Source: M55B157 sp964626275
GTDB lineage: Bacteria; Actinomycetota; Actinomycetes; S36-B12
NCBI GenBank assembly: GCA_964626275.1
Contig: CAZVCZ010000089.1
Coordinates: forward strand, 1-6,840
Direction: 5' to 3'
DNA: 6,840 nucleotides
Shown: one piece after another, positions 1 to 5,532 of the stretch
Numbering within the stretch: position 1 is the stretch's first letter
Layout of the letters: each line of letters opens with the position of its first letter
Program-made: the position numbers and the translations under genes
Notes under the pieces: model-generated
The model's database searches: none
What the model saw: the letters and a program-made list of their open reading frames with translations, nothing else
Told to the model about the DNA's origin: nothing

Positions 1-1
1 T

Positions 2-349
2 CGTGACGACATCTCGGCAGCCAGGGAGCTGTACCGAGAGGATCGGGCCGACGCCAAGTCCGAGTATCGACTCGCGCGAGCGTCGGCCACGACAGCCGAG
101 GAGAAGCGCCAGGCGCGAGCGGATTACAAGGCTGCATTGCGCCAGGCCAGTCGGTACTACCGCTCTGCCCGGAGTGACGCGAAGGCCGAGAAGCGTGCCG
201 CGATCGACGCCGCCCGCGCCGATCTGACCGCGGCGCTCGCACCGGCAACGGCGCCGAGCCCCACACCGACACCTACACCCACGCCAACCCCCACGCCAAC
301 CCCGACCCCGACGCCGACACTGATCGCCACCACACCCCCGGCGCCGTAG
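2..349 (+). CDS. Partial protein (5' end outside window): charged Ala-rich helical region with Thr-Pro repeat tail
   Basis: This reading frame is open from the left edge to a TAG at 347-349, so only the last 115 residues are visible and no start can be assigned. The first 75 or so residues are rich in Ala, Arg, Lys, Asp and Glu with several Tyr, and contain no Pro or Gly. This composition suggests a long alpha helix or coiled coil. The chain then switches abruptly to SP followed by nine Thr-Pro dipeptides and ends in LIATTPPAP. TP-repeat segments of this kind are common in exported actinobacterial proteins, where they act as wall-spanning or extended linkers, so an exported protein is likely, but the N-terminus needed to show this is missing. 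No catalytic motif or family is recognised. A 17-bp inverted repeat starts 10 nt after the stop and may end its transcript. The frame is well supported by composition and actinobacterial codon use; the function is unknown. Confidence 0.7.
   Translation, partial: RDDISAARELYREDRADAKSEYRLARASATTAEEKRQARADYKAALRQASRYYRSARSDAKAEKRAAIDAARADLTAALAPATAPSPTPTPTPTPTPTPTPTPTPTLIATTPPAP
260..319 (+). repeat. Hexanucleotide-period Thr-Pro coding repeat
   Basis: A degenerate 6-bp unit (ACN CCN) encodes nine Thr-Pro pairs. Most units differ at third codon positions, which indicates an old repeat kept at the protein level. Within it the 14-mer CCCACGCCAACCCC occurs at 278-291 and again at 290-303, a 12-bp tandem duplication consistent with more recent replication slippage. 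The repeat lies wholly inside the partial coding region. Confidence 0.8.
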
Positions 350-350
350 C

Positions 351-386
351 AGGACATGGATGCCCCGCCCCGATTAGTCTTCGTTC
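351..386 (+). promoter_or_regulatory. Candidate leaderless promoter for the secreted protein gene
   Basis: AGGACA (351-356, matching TTGACA at its last four positions) is followed after 18 nt by TAGTCT (375-380, fitting TANNNT), and the ATG at 387 begins 6 nt later. Transcription would start at about the A of the start codon. No Shine-Dalgarno sequence precedes the ATG. Confidence 0.45.
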
Positions 387-406
387 ATGAATCGGGTCGG
401 GGCATC
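359..406 (+). terminator. 17-bp inverted repeat; probable terminator that encloses the next start codon
   Basis: The left arm is 359-375 and the right arm 390-406. They are reverse complements except for one C/T mismatch (368 against 397), leaving a 14-nt loop at 376-389. The arms are GC-rich and the hairpin starts 10 nt after the stop of the upstream gene, so it could be an intrinsic-type terminator without a U tract, as is common in high-GC actinobacteria. Unusually, the loop ends with the ATG (387-389) of the next gene, and the right arm is its codons 2 to 7. It also covers the -10-like element at 375-380, so it could instead be an operator dyad. The structure is directly seen; its function is inferred. 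Confidence 0.55.
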
Positions 407-1274
407 AGTCGTCGCCACCATCGGGGGAATCACCCTTGCTGGCCTCACCCTGACATCTCCCGTCGCCGCGGAGGACACGTCGGCGAGTGTGTCCGCGGAA
501 ACACTCGAGTTGCTCTATGCGATGAGCGCCGATGCCATCCGGGTGCAATCGCGACAAGGCGACACCGCCCGGGTCGTCCTCGTGCGCCCGACCATCATTC
601 AGTTCACCGACCGTCCGGCACGCGATGCCGTGGAGGTGCATCCGGCGACGATGCTGGGCACCTTCGGGTGGACCGAGGAGTCCGGGCGGCTGCGTGGGTC
701 GAGCCCGAATGCGGCGATTTCGCTGGTGGGTTCGGATACCCAGGTCGTGCGGATCCGCAAGGCGGCGATTCGCGGGGATCGAGTGATTCTCCGGGTGAGT
801 GGGATCACCGGCCCGGTGACCAGTGTGCGAGGAGCGGGGTCGATGTTCGTCGACTCCGCCACGGTGAACGTCCTCCAGAGCCAGTCGGTGCAACTGTCGT
901 CGACGCCAGAATTGACGATGACCGGCACCGTCTATGCGAACTCGATGTTGACCATCACGTTGGATTCCGGTGGCACTGTGGTCTCGAGTCAAACCTTCAA
1001 CCCGACCGGTGCGGGTTCGCAATGGACACCGTCTTTCACCCTCCCCGGTGGTATTCAGGTGACCGACCTGACCGTGGCCATCGCGTTCTTCCGCAGTGTG
1101 GCTGATGGGAACATCTCCGCCTACATCGAAGCCCTGGGTGAGATCACGCTCCCGCCCCCCGACCTGGTGGCCATGCCGGGAGGGACGCTTCAGTTCGAGA
1201 ACATCCCGTCGCCACCGCCCGCACCGTGGCCGCCGCCGCTAGATCTGCCGCCCGGCTTCGATGACGCCGACTAG
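387..1274 (+). CDS. Secreted protein with TDRP/SPNA-type domain and Pro-rich tail, function unknown
   Basis: The 295-residue product starts with a signal peptide: MNR, a hydrophobic stretch to about residue 23, then SPVAA before ED, so cleavage is likely near residue 28. Residues about 35-140 contain TDRP at 74-77, a Trp at 95 and SPNA at 106-109. Spaced TDRP-x-R, W and PNA motifs are, as I recall, shared by a family of small secreted proteins of unknown function in several bacteria; I cannot name the domain. Residues about 155-255 are rich in Thr, Ser and Val in alternating patterns suggesting beta strands. The tail from 275 is Pro-rich (PSPPPAPWPPP) and ends FDDAD, with no membrane anchor or sorting signal. 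There is no cysteine, so no lipobox or disulfides. The start is chosen because it gives a well-formed signal peptide directly behind a -10-like hexamer. purF starts 32 nt downstream, but no functional link is evident. Confidence 0.8.
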   Translation: MNRVGASVVATIGGITLAGLTLTSPVAAEDTSASVSAETLELLYAMSADAIRVQSRQGDTARVVLVRPTIIQFTDRPARDAVEVHPATMLGTFGWTEESGRLRGSSPNAAISLVGSDTQVVRIRKAAIRGDRVILRVSGITGPVTSVRGAGSMFVDSATVNVLQSQSVQLSSTPELTMTGTVYANSMLTITLDSGGTVVSSQTFNPTGAGSQWTPSFTLPGGIQVTDLTVAIAFFRSVADGNISAYIEALGEITLPPPDLVAMPGGTLQFENIPSPPPAPWPPPLDLPPGFDDAD

Positions 1275-1293
1275 ATCAGCCGAGTCGATCCCC

Positions 1294-1306
1294 TAGACTC
1301 ATCTTC
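1294..1306 (+). promoter_or_regulatory. Candidate leaderless promoter of purF-purM
   Basis: TAGACT at 1294-1299 fits the TANNNT -10 pattern and ends 7 nt before the purF GTG. This is almost the same arrangement as at 375-389. There is no Shine-Dalgarno sequence, so the transcript would begin at or next to the start codon. No convincing -35 is seen; that position falls on the stop codon of the upstream gene (1272-1274). Confidence 0.45.
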
Positions 1307-2827
1307 GTGGCGCGCGGCGACGGCAGGCTCACCCACGACCTCGATCCCATCGATCGCGGCCCCCAGGACGCATGCGGGGTGTTCGGGGTCTGGGCGCCAG
1401 GCGATGAGGTCGCGAAACTCACCTACTTCGGCCTGTATGCGCTGCAGCATCGCGGGCAGGAGTCAGCCGGTATCGCCGTGAGCGATGGCCACCACATCGT
1501 GGTGATGAAGGACATGGGTCTGGTGTCACAGGTATTCACTGAGGCGAGCCTGGAATCACTTCGTGGTTTCGTCGCTATCGGTCATACCCGATATTCCACG
1601 ACCGGATCATCATCCTGGGAGAATGCCCAACCCACCTTCCGGGCGACAGCGACGGGGCATCTTGCCCTCGGACACAACGGAAATCTGACGAACACGGCCG
1701 AGTTGGCCCAACGGGTGGCAGCGCTCGAGGAGGCCCGTGGCGAACTCCCGCTCGGCACGAAGATCAGCCGTTCGACCTCCGACACCGACCTCATCTCCGC
1801 GCTCATCGCCGCCCATCCCGACCTCTCGCTCGAGGCCGCGGCTATCGAGGAACTGCCCAAGCTAGCGGGCGCCTATTCGCTCGTGTTCATGGACGACACC
1901 ACGCTGTATGCGGCTCGCGACCCTCTCGGCATCCGCCCGCTGGTGCTCGGACGCCTCGAGCACGGCTGGGTGGTGGCGAGCGAGACGGCAGCGTTGGACA
2001 TCGTGGGTGCGTCGTTCGTGCGGGAGATCGAGCCCGGTGAGTTGATCGCCATCGACGAGCACGGGCTTCGCTCCCATCGGTTCGCCGAGGCGACCCCGAA
2101 GGGCTGCCTGTTCGAATACGTCTACCTCGCGCGCCCCGACACCTCGATTGCGGGACGAAGCGTCCAGTCGACCCGGGTGGAGATCGGCCGTCGGTTGGCC
2201 CGCGAGCACCCGGCGGAGGCGGACCTGGTCATCCCGGTGCCGGAGTCGGGTCGCTACGGCGCGATCGGCTTCGCCCAGGAATCAGGCATCCCCTTCGCCG
2301 AAGGACTGGTGAAGAACGCCTATGTCGGGCGCACCTTCATCCAGCCATCCCAGACGATCCGGCAGTTGGGCATCCGATTGAAGTTGAACCCGTTGCGCGA
2401 GGTGATCGCCGATCAGCGCCTCGTCGTCGTGGACGACTCGATCGTTCGCGGCAACACCCAGCGCGCCTTGATCCGCATGTTGCGCGAAGCAGGAGCGCGT
2501 GAGGTGCACGTCCGGATTTCCTCACCGCCGGTGAAGTGGCCCTGCTTCTACGGCATCGACTTCGCCTCCCGCGCCGAGCTGATCGCCAATGGACTCAGCG
2601 TCGAGGAGATCCGCACCTCGATCGGCGCGGACTCTCTCGGTTACGTGTCACTGGAGGAGCTCACCGAGGCCACCACGATCCCCGCGGACCGGTTGTGTCG
2701 CGCTTGCTTCGACGGGGTGTATCCAGTGCCGGTGCCTGAACCTGAGGTGATCGGCAAGCATCTGCTCGAAGGTCTCGCGATGCGTGCCGAACGAGACACT
2801 CCCAGCGGATCGAGCATTCGTCGATGA
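1307..2827 (+). CDS. purF: Amidophosphoribosyltransferase (PurF)
   Basis: This cytosolic enzyme catalyses the first committed step of de novo purine synthesis, using glutamine amide nitrogen and PRPP to make 5-phosphoribosylamine. The 506-residue length is normal. The N-terminal class II glutaminase domain begins at Cys23 in DACGVFG, which should become the catalytic N-terminal nucleophile after removal of a 22-residue propeptide; LQHRGQESAG follows. The C-terminal phosphoribosyltransferase domain carries the PRPP loop VVVDDSIVRGNT at 373-384. Cys267, Cys413, Cys464 and Cys467 match in order and nearly in spacing the four [4Fe-4S] ligands of the Bacillus subtilis enzyme, so this is probably the iron-sulfur, oxygen-sensitive type. 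The GTG start is supported by the N-terminal sequence (RGDGRL, HDL, GPQDACG), which resembles Streptomyces PurF, and by the hexamer just upstream. The stop overlaps the purM start. Control by purine nucleotides is usual for the family; no riboswitch is seen here. Confidence 0.97.
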   Translation: MARGDGRLTHDLDPIDRGPQDACGVFGVWAPGDEVAKLTYFGLYALQHRGQESAGIAVSDGHHIVVMKDMGLVSQVFTEASLESLRGFVAIGHTRYSTTGSSSWENAQPTFRATATGHLALGHNGNLTNTAELAQRVAALEEARGELPLGTKISRSTSDTDLISALIAAHPDLSLEAAAIEELPKLAGAYSLVFMDDTTLYAARDPLGIRPLVLGRLEHGWVVASETAALDIVGASFVREIEPGELIAIDEHGLRSHRFAEATPKGCLFEYVYLARPDTSIAGRSVQSTRVEIGRRLAREHPAEADLVIPVPESGRYGAIGFAQESGIPFAEGLVKNAYVGRTFIQPSQTIRQLGIRLKLNPLREVIADQRLVVVDDSIVRGNTQRALIRMLREAGAREVHVRISSPPVKWPCFYGIDFASRAELIANGLSVEEIRTSIGADSLGYVSLEELTEATTIPADRLCRACFDGVYPVPVPEPEVIGKHLLEGLAMRAERDTPSGSSIRR

Positions 2828-3948
2828 GTTCCTACGCCGACGCCGGTGTCGATGTCGAGGCCGGTGAACGTGCGGTTGCCCTGATGCGCGCGGCGGTGTC
2901 CCGGGCCACTCGGCCTGAAGTCGTGGGGGACTTCGGTGGCTTCGCCGGTCTGTTCGATGCGTCGGCGCTGACCCGCTTCCGCCGTCCACTTCTTGCGACC
3001 TCGACCGACGGTGTCGGCACGAAAGTGGCTGTGGCCCAACGCATGGACACCCATGACACGATCGGTCAGGACCTTGTCGCAATGGTGGTCGACGACCTCG
3101 TGGTGTGTGGAGCAGAGCCGCTGTTCCTCACCGACTACATCGCCACCGGCAAGGTCTATCCCGAGCGCATCGCTGCGATCGTGGCCGGCATCGCGCGTGG
3201 ATGCGAGATCGCCGGATGCGCGCTCGTGGGTGGTGAAACGGCGGAGCACCCCGGCCTGCTCGATCCCGATGAGTACGACGTCGCGGGTGCCGGGACGGGA
3301 GTCGTCGAAGCTGATGAACTCCTCGGCCCGGAACGAGTGCGCGCGGGTGACGTCCTTGTTGCGATGGGGTCGTCGGGGCTGCACTCCAATGGCTATTCAC
3401 TCGCTCGTCGGGCGCTGCTGGGAATCGATGCGACCGGCATCGATGCGGCACTGCACCGGCAGGTGGACGAACTAGGCCGCACGATCGGCGAGGAATTGCT
3501 CGAACCGACCCGCATCTATGCCCGCGACTGTCTCGATCTCACCGCACACATCGACGTGCATGCCTTCGCCCACATCACCGGTGGCGGGATAGCGGCGAAT
3601 ATCGCCCGGGTGCTGCCCGCTGACCTCGCCGCTGATGTCGATCGGGCGAGTTGGCGGCCCCAGCCGGTGTTCGACCTGATCGCCGCGACCGGCGTTGCGC
3701 CGGTTGAGATGGAGCGAACCTTCAACCTCGGTCTCGGGATGGTGGCCGTCGTGGCGGCGGAAGAGGCCGAGGCGGCTCTCGCCCGGCTGGGTGAACGCGG
3801 TCTGCCCGCCTGGATCTGCGGAACAGTGCGGCGGCGTGGCGAGGGGGAAACCGGGGATGCTGAGGCCAAGGGCGGAACCGGGGGAGCGGTGAGCCTGCTC
3901 GGCCCCGCCTGGTTCAACGAGCGGAGAGCGACGAGGGCAGGGGGCTGA
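2824..3948 (+). CDS. purM: Phosphoribosylformylglycinamidine cyclo-ligase (AIR synthetase, PurM)
   Basis: PurM closes the imidazole ring, converting FGAM and ATP to AIR, step 5 of IMP synthesis. The 374-residue product has the family motifs in order: SYADAGVD (3-10), STDGVGTK (60-67) of the ATP-binding N-terminal domain, GGETAEHPG (136-144), SSGLHSNGYSL (183-193), EPTRIY (227-232), HITGGG (250-255) and ERTFNLGLGM (297-306). It is about 30 residues longer than Escherichia coli PurM, mostly because of a Gly/Glu-rich stretch near 337-354 and a basic C-terminus. The ATG overlaps the purF TGA as ATGA, so translation is probably coupled; no strong Shine-Dalgarno sequence is visible. The 3' end converges on the DUF3073 gene with only 11 bp between the stop codons. 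Identification is secure. Confidence 0.97.
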   Translation: MSSYADAGVDVEAGERAVALMRAAVSRATRPEVVGDFGGFAGLFDASALTRFRRPLLATSTDGVGTKVAVAQRMDTHDTIGQDLVAMVVDDLVVCGAEPLFLTDYIATGKVYPERIAAIVAGIARGCEIAGCALVGGETAEHPGLLDPDEYDVAGAGTGVVEADELLGPERVRAGDVLVAMGSSGLHSNGYSLARRALLGIDATGIDAALHRQVDELGRTIGEELLEPTRIYARDCLDLTAHIDVHAFAHITGGGIAANIARVLPADLAADVDRASWRPQPVFDLIAATGVAPVEMERTFNLGLGMVAVVAAEEAEAALARLGERGLPAWICGTVRRRGEGETGDAEAKGGTGGAVSLLGPAWFNERRATRAGG

Positions 3949-3966
3949 GGGACGCTGAGTCAGCCC
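3942..3966. terminator. Bidirectional dyad pairing the purM and DUF3073 stop codons
   Basis: GGGCTGA at 3942-3948 is a perfect reverse complement of TCAGCCC at 3960-3966, with an 11-nt loop between them. The TGA inside the left arm is the purM stop, and the TCA inside the right arm is the DUF3073 stop read on the other strand. The dyad is symmetric, so both transcripts could form the same 7-bp hairpin. There is no U tract on either side, so terminator function is only inferred from its position between convergent genes. Confidence 0.4.
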
Positions 3967-4178
3967 GCGCGACGATCATCGTCGTCGGAGTCGACGTAGT
4001 CCGCATACGGATCGGAGTAGTCGTCGTCGACAGCGTCATCCACCTCGGCGGATGACTCAGATCCGGTGGAGGCACCGGACAGTTCGGCCTGCAGACGCTC
4101 CAGATCGGTCTGCGGACCCCCGTACTTCAGCGCACGGGCAACCTTGGTTTGCTTCGCCTTGGCTCGGCCGCGCCCCAT
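3960..4178 (-). CDS. DUF3073 family small protein
   Basis: The 72-residue product has the DUF3073 signature: it begins MGRGRAKAKQTKVARALKY and has a short helical middle (TDLERLQAELSG, residues 24-35). It ends in a very acidic tail with Asp/Tyr repeats (SDPYADYVDSDDDD, 55-68). The result is a strongly basic head and a strongly acidic tail, like a small nucleic-acid-associated or adaptor protein, but no function is established that I know of. The family is an actinobacterial marker usually found beside purM. The start is set at 4178 because the family begins at MGRGRAK and a purine-rich site lies 7 nt upstream; the in-frame ATG at 4253 would add 25 unlikely residues. It converges with purM and follows the dehydrogenase on the same strand across a 224-bp gap. 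In Streptomyces the corresponding segment also leads toward bldC, which is not in this window. Confidence 0.9.
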   Translation of the reverse strand: MGRGRAKAKQTKVARALKYGGPQTDLERLQAELSGASTGSESSAEVDDAVDDDYSDPYADYVDSDDDDRRAG

Positions 4179-4185
4179 GGCTCGA

Positions 4186-4192
4186 CCCCCTC
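4186..4192 (-). promoter_or_regulatory. Ribosome binding site of the DUF3073 gene
   Basis: On the - strand GAGGGGG ends 7 nt before the ATG at 4178. It contains the GAGG core and is the clearest Shine-Dalgarno-like site in the window. It supports the short start over the in-frame ATG at 4253. Confidence 0.6.
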
Positions 4193-4237
4193 GACCAGGG
4201 CCAGCGCCCCGGTGAATCGTGGTGGACAGATGCACTT

Positions 4238-4256
4238 CGCGTGGCAACGCCACGTG
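4238..4256 (-). other. Hairpin in the DUF3073 upstream region
   Basis: CGTGGC (4240-4245) and GCCACG (4249-4254) are perfect reverse complements around a 3-nt loop. Adding the flanking bases gives 8 positions with one wobble or mismatch. It lies about 60 nt upstream of the DUF3073 start codon, inside what would be the 5' UTR if the candidate promoter at 4332-4337 is used. It could be an operator or an RNA structure; no known riboswitch class is recognised. The rest of the 224-bp gap shows only the ribosome binding site, that candidate promoter and the G tracts near 4367-4413. Confidence 0.3.
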
Positions 4257-4331
4257 GGTGCTCGCGACGATGCTCGCAGCGCCGAGGCGTCCGCCCGATG
4301 GGTGACCGGGCAGACCGATCGGCGAGTCCCC

Positions 4332-4337
4332 ACCATA
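4332..4337 (-). promoter_or_regulatory. Weak candidate -10 element for the DUF3073 gene
   Basis: TATGGT on the - strand fits TANNNT. It would start a transcript with an untranslated leader of roughly 145 nt before the ATG at 4178. No good -35 is present, so this is a tentative call. Confidence 0.2.
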
Positions 4338-4377
4338 CCTCCCCGCCGGCGGATTCCACAGTCGGAGGGGGTCTGAA

Positions 4378-4400
4378 CCTCTCAGGTGGGGGCTGAGGGG
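4378..4400. terminator. Short hairpin after the dehydrogenase stop codon
   Basis: CCTCTCAG (4378-4385) and CTGAGGGG (4393-4400) pair over eight positions with one imperfect pair and a 7-nt loop. The stem begins 2 nt after the dehydrogenase stop (4403-4405, - strand). There is no T run. The one imperfect pair is a wobble on the + strand but a C/A mismatch in the dehydrogenase mRNA, so the support for a terminator is modest. Confidence 0.25.
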
Positions 4401-4402
4401 GG

Positions 4403-5488
4403 CTAGGAGGGGGCGAACTGCGCCCGGGTGCCCGCCGCGATCCGCTCGCGGGCCTCGGCTGCCGCGGCAGCGGCCGGGGTGGTGCCCTCCCGATCTGCCC
4501 GGCGCAGCACCTCGAGGGTGGTGTCGAACACCGCGGCGACGCGGGCTCGCGCTCGGTCGGGATCGAAGCCGAGCAGTTCATCGGCCACCTGCACGACCCC
4601 GCCGCAGTTGACCAGGTAGTCCGGGGCGTAGAGAACCCCGCGGGCGGCGAGGGTGTCGGCGACCTCCGGGGCTGCGAGCTGGTTGTTCGCGCCACCGCAC
4701 ACGATGCCGACCTGCAGGCTGGTGGCCAGATCGGGGGTGAGGACGCCGCCGAGAGCGTTCGGGCTGAGCACATCGATGCCGCGAGCGAGCAGGTCCTCCA
4801 GCGAATCAGCGGTGTCGAAGCGGTCGCTGGCCAGCCGATCGCGAAGGGCATCGAGTGCGTCGGTCGACGGGTCGACGACGGTGACGCGGGCTCCCTCCTC
4901 CTCTGCGAGGTGCACGGCGAGTCGACCGCCGACCTTGCCGGCGCCCAGGATTCCCACATGGCGATCGGCGAGGGAGTCCGTGCCCCAGTGGTGGGCAGCG
5001 GCGGCACGCATTCCCTGCCAGACACCGAAGGCGGTGAGGATGCCCGAGTCACCAGCACCGCCGTGCTCGGGGGAGCGACCGGTCGTCCATGGATTCGTCT
5101 CGCCGATGACGTCGAGATCGGCGACGGAGATGCCGACATCGCCGGCGGTGATGTAGCGGCCGGACAGCGACGCGATGAAAGAACCCATGGCGTGGAACAA
5201 CTCTGGGGATTTATCGCGCGTGGGATCAGCCCAGATCACCGCCTTGCCGCCGCCGTGGGGAAGTCCAGCGAGGGCGTTCTTGTAGCTCATCGCCTGCGAG
5301 AGTCGAAGGGCATCGCGATAGGCCGCAGCACCATCGGGGTAGGCGACCATGCGGCATCCGCCGAGGGCCGGGCCACGAGACGTGGAGTGAATGGCGACGA
5401 AGGCGCGCAGGCCGGTGTCGGGATCGGAACCGACGACCACCTGCTCGTGGTCGTCGAACTCCGCGACATCGAAGGGCAGCCCCGTCAC
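4403..5488 (-). CDS. vdh: Leu/Phe/Val-type NAD-dependent amino acid dehydrogenase
   Basis: This cytosolic enzyme would reversibly deaminate a branched-chain or aromatic amino acid to its 2-oxo acid, giving NADH and ammonium. The 361 residues match the family length. Residues 44-53 (GCRMVAYPDG) and MSYKNALAGLPHGGGKAVI (67-85) form the active-site region; Lys70 and Lys82 correspond to the substrate-binding and catalytic lysines (Lys68 and Lys80) of Bacillus leucine dehydrogenase. GDVGISVADLD lies at 117-127. The NAD-binding Rossmann motif GAGKVGG is at 182-188, followed by VDP at 205-207, IVCGGANNQL at 262-271 and APDYLVNCGG at 288-297. The C-terminus is Ala-rich and helical. Substrate choice among Leu, Val and Phe cannot be read from sequence; the symbol vdh follows the syntenic Streptomyces valine dehydrogenase gene. 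The GTG start at 5488 lies directly behind a -10-like hexamer. A lipoprotein gene lies 44 nt upstream on the same strand. Confidence 0.93.
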   Translation of the reverse strand: MTGLPFDVAEFDDHEQVVVGSDPDTGLRAFVAIHSTSRGPALGGCRMVAYPDGAAAYRDALRLSQAMSYKNALAGLPHGGGKAVIWADPTRDKSPELFHAMGSFIASLSGRYITAGDVGISVADLDVIGETNPWTTGRSPEHGGAGDSGILTAFGVWQGMRAAAAHHWGTDSLADRHVGILGAGKVGGRLAVHLAEEEGARVTVVDPSTDALDALRDRLASDRFDTADSLEDLLARGIDVLSPNALGGVLTPDLATSLQVGIVCGGANNQLAAPEVADTLAARGVLYAPDYLVNCGGVVQVADELLGFDPDRARARVAAVFDTTLEVLRRADREGTTPAAAAAAEARERIAAGTRAQFAPS

Positions 5489-5501
5489 GCCCCTATTTCT
5501 A
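5489..5501 (-). promoter_or_regulatory. Candidate leaderless promoter of the amino acid dehydrogenase gene
   Basis: On the - strand TAGAAA (5501-5496) matches TATAAT at four of six positions and ends 7 nt before the GTG. A GGGG run lies only 1 nt from the start codon, too close to act as a normal Shine-Dalgarno site. No clear -35 is seen. Confidence 0.35.
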
Positions 5502-5504
5502 TCG

Positions 5505-5527
5505 GCAGGGCGTCACTCTGCCCTTGC
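5505..5527 (-). terminator. Bulged hairpin after the lipoprotein gene
   Basis: On the - strand GCA-A-GGGC (5527-5520) pairs with GCCC-TGC (5511-5505) around an 8-nt loop, giving a 7-bp stem with one bulged A. It starts 5 nt after the lipoprotein stop (5533-5535) and ends just before the dehydrogenase -10-like hexamer. It could separate the two transcripts or act as an operator. No U tract follows. Confidence 0.3.
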
Positions 5528-5532
5528 GGGGG

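Noticed and set aside
260..319. Thr-Pro coding repeat as a CRISPR or other repeat array
   Set aside because: The period is 6 bp, there are no spacers, and it lies in frame inside a coding region.
356..1105. Long open frames on both strands across the secreted protein gene (for example 356-1105 + and 405-1022 -)
   Set aside because: They are Arg/His/Gly/Pro-rich translations typical of wrong frames in high-GC DNA. The 387-1274 frame has a signal peptide and normal composition.
1275..1306. Riboswitch or attenuator before purF
   Set aside because: Only 32 nt separate the stop codon upstream from the purF start, and the promoter seems to be leaderless, leaving no room for a leader structure.
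2824..3948. GETAEHPG in PurM instead of the common GETAEMPG
   Set aside because: To my knowledge the His form also occurs in actinobacterial PurM, and the other motifs are intact, so it is not a sign of lost function.
4179..4253. A 25-residue N-terminal extension of the DUF3073 protein from the ATG at 4253
   Set aside because: The family begins at MGRGRAKAK, a good ribosome binding site precedes the ATG at 4178, and the extension overlaps the small hairpin.
4057..5139. A 360-codon open frame on the - strand overlapping the dehydrogenase and the DUF3073 region
   Set aside because: It is a different frame of the same strand, rich in Ser, Pro and Arg with no family motifs, while the overlapping frame encodes a complete dehydrogenase.
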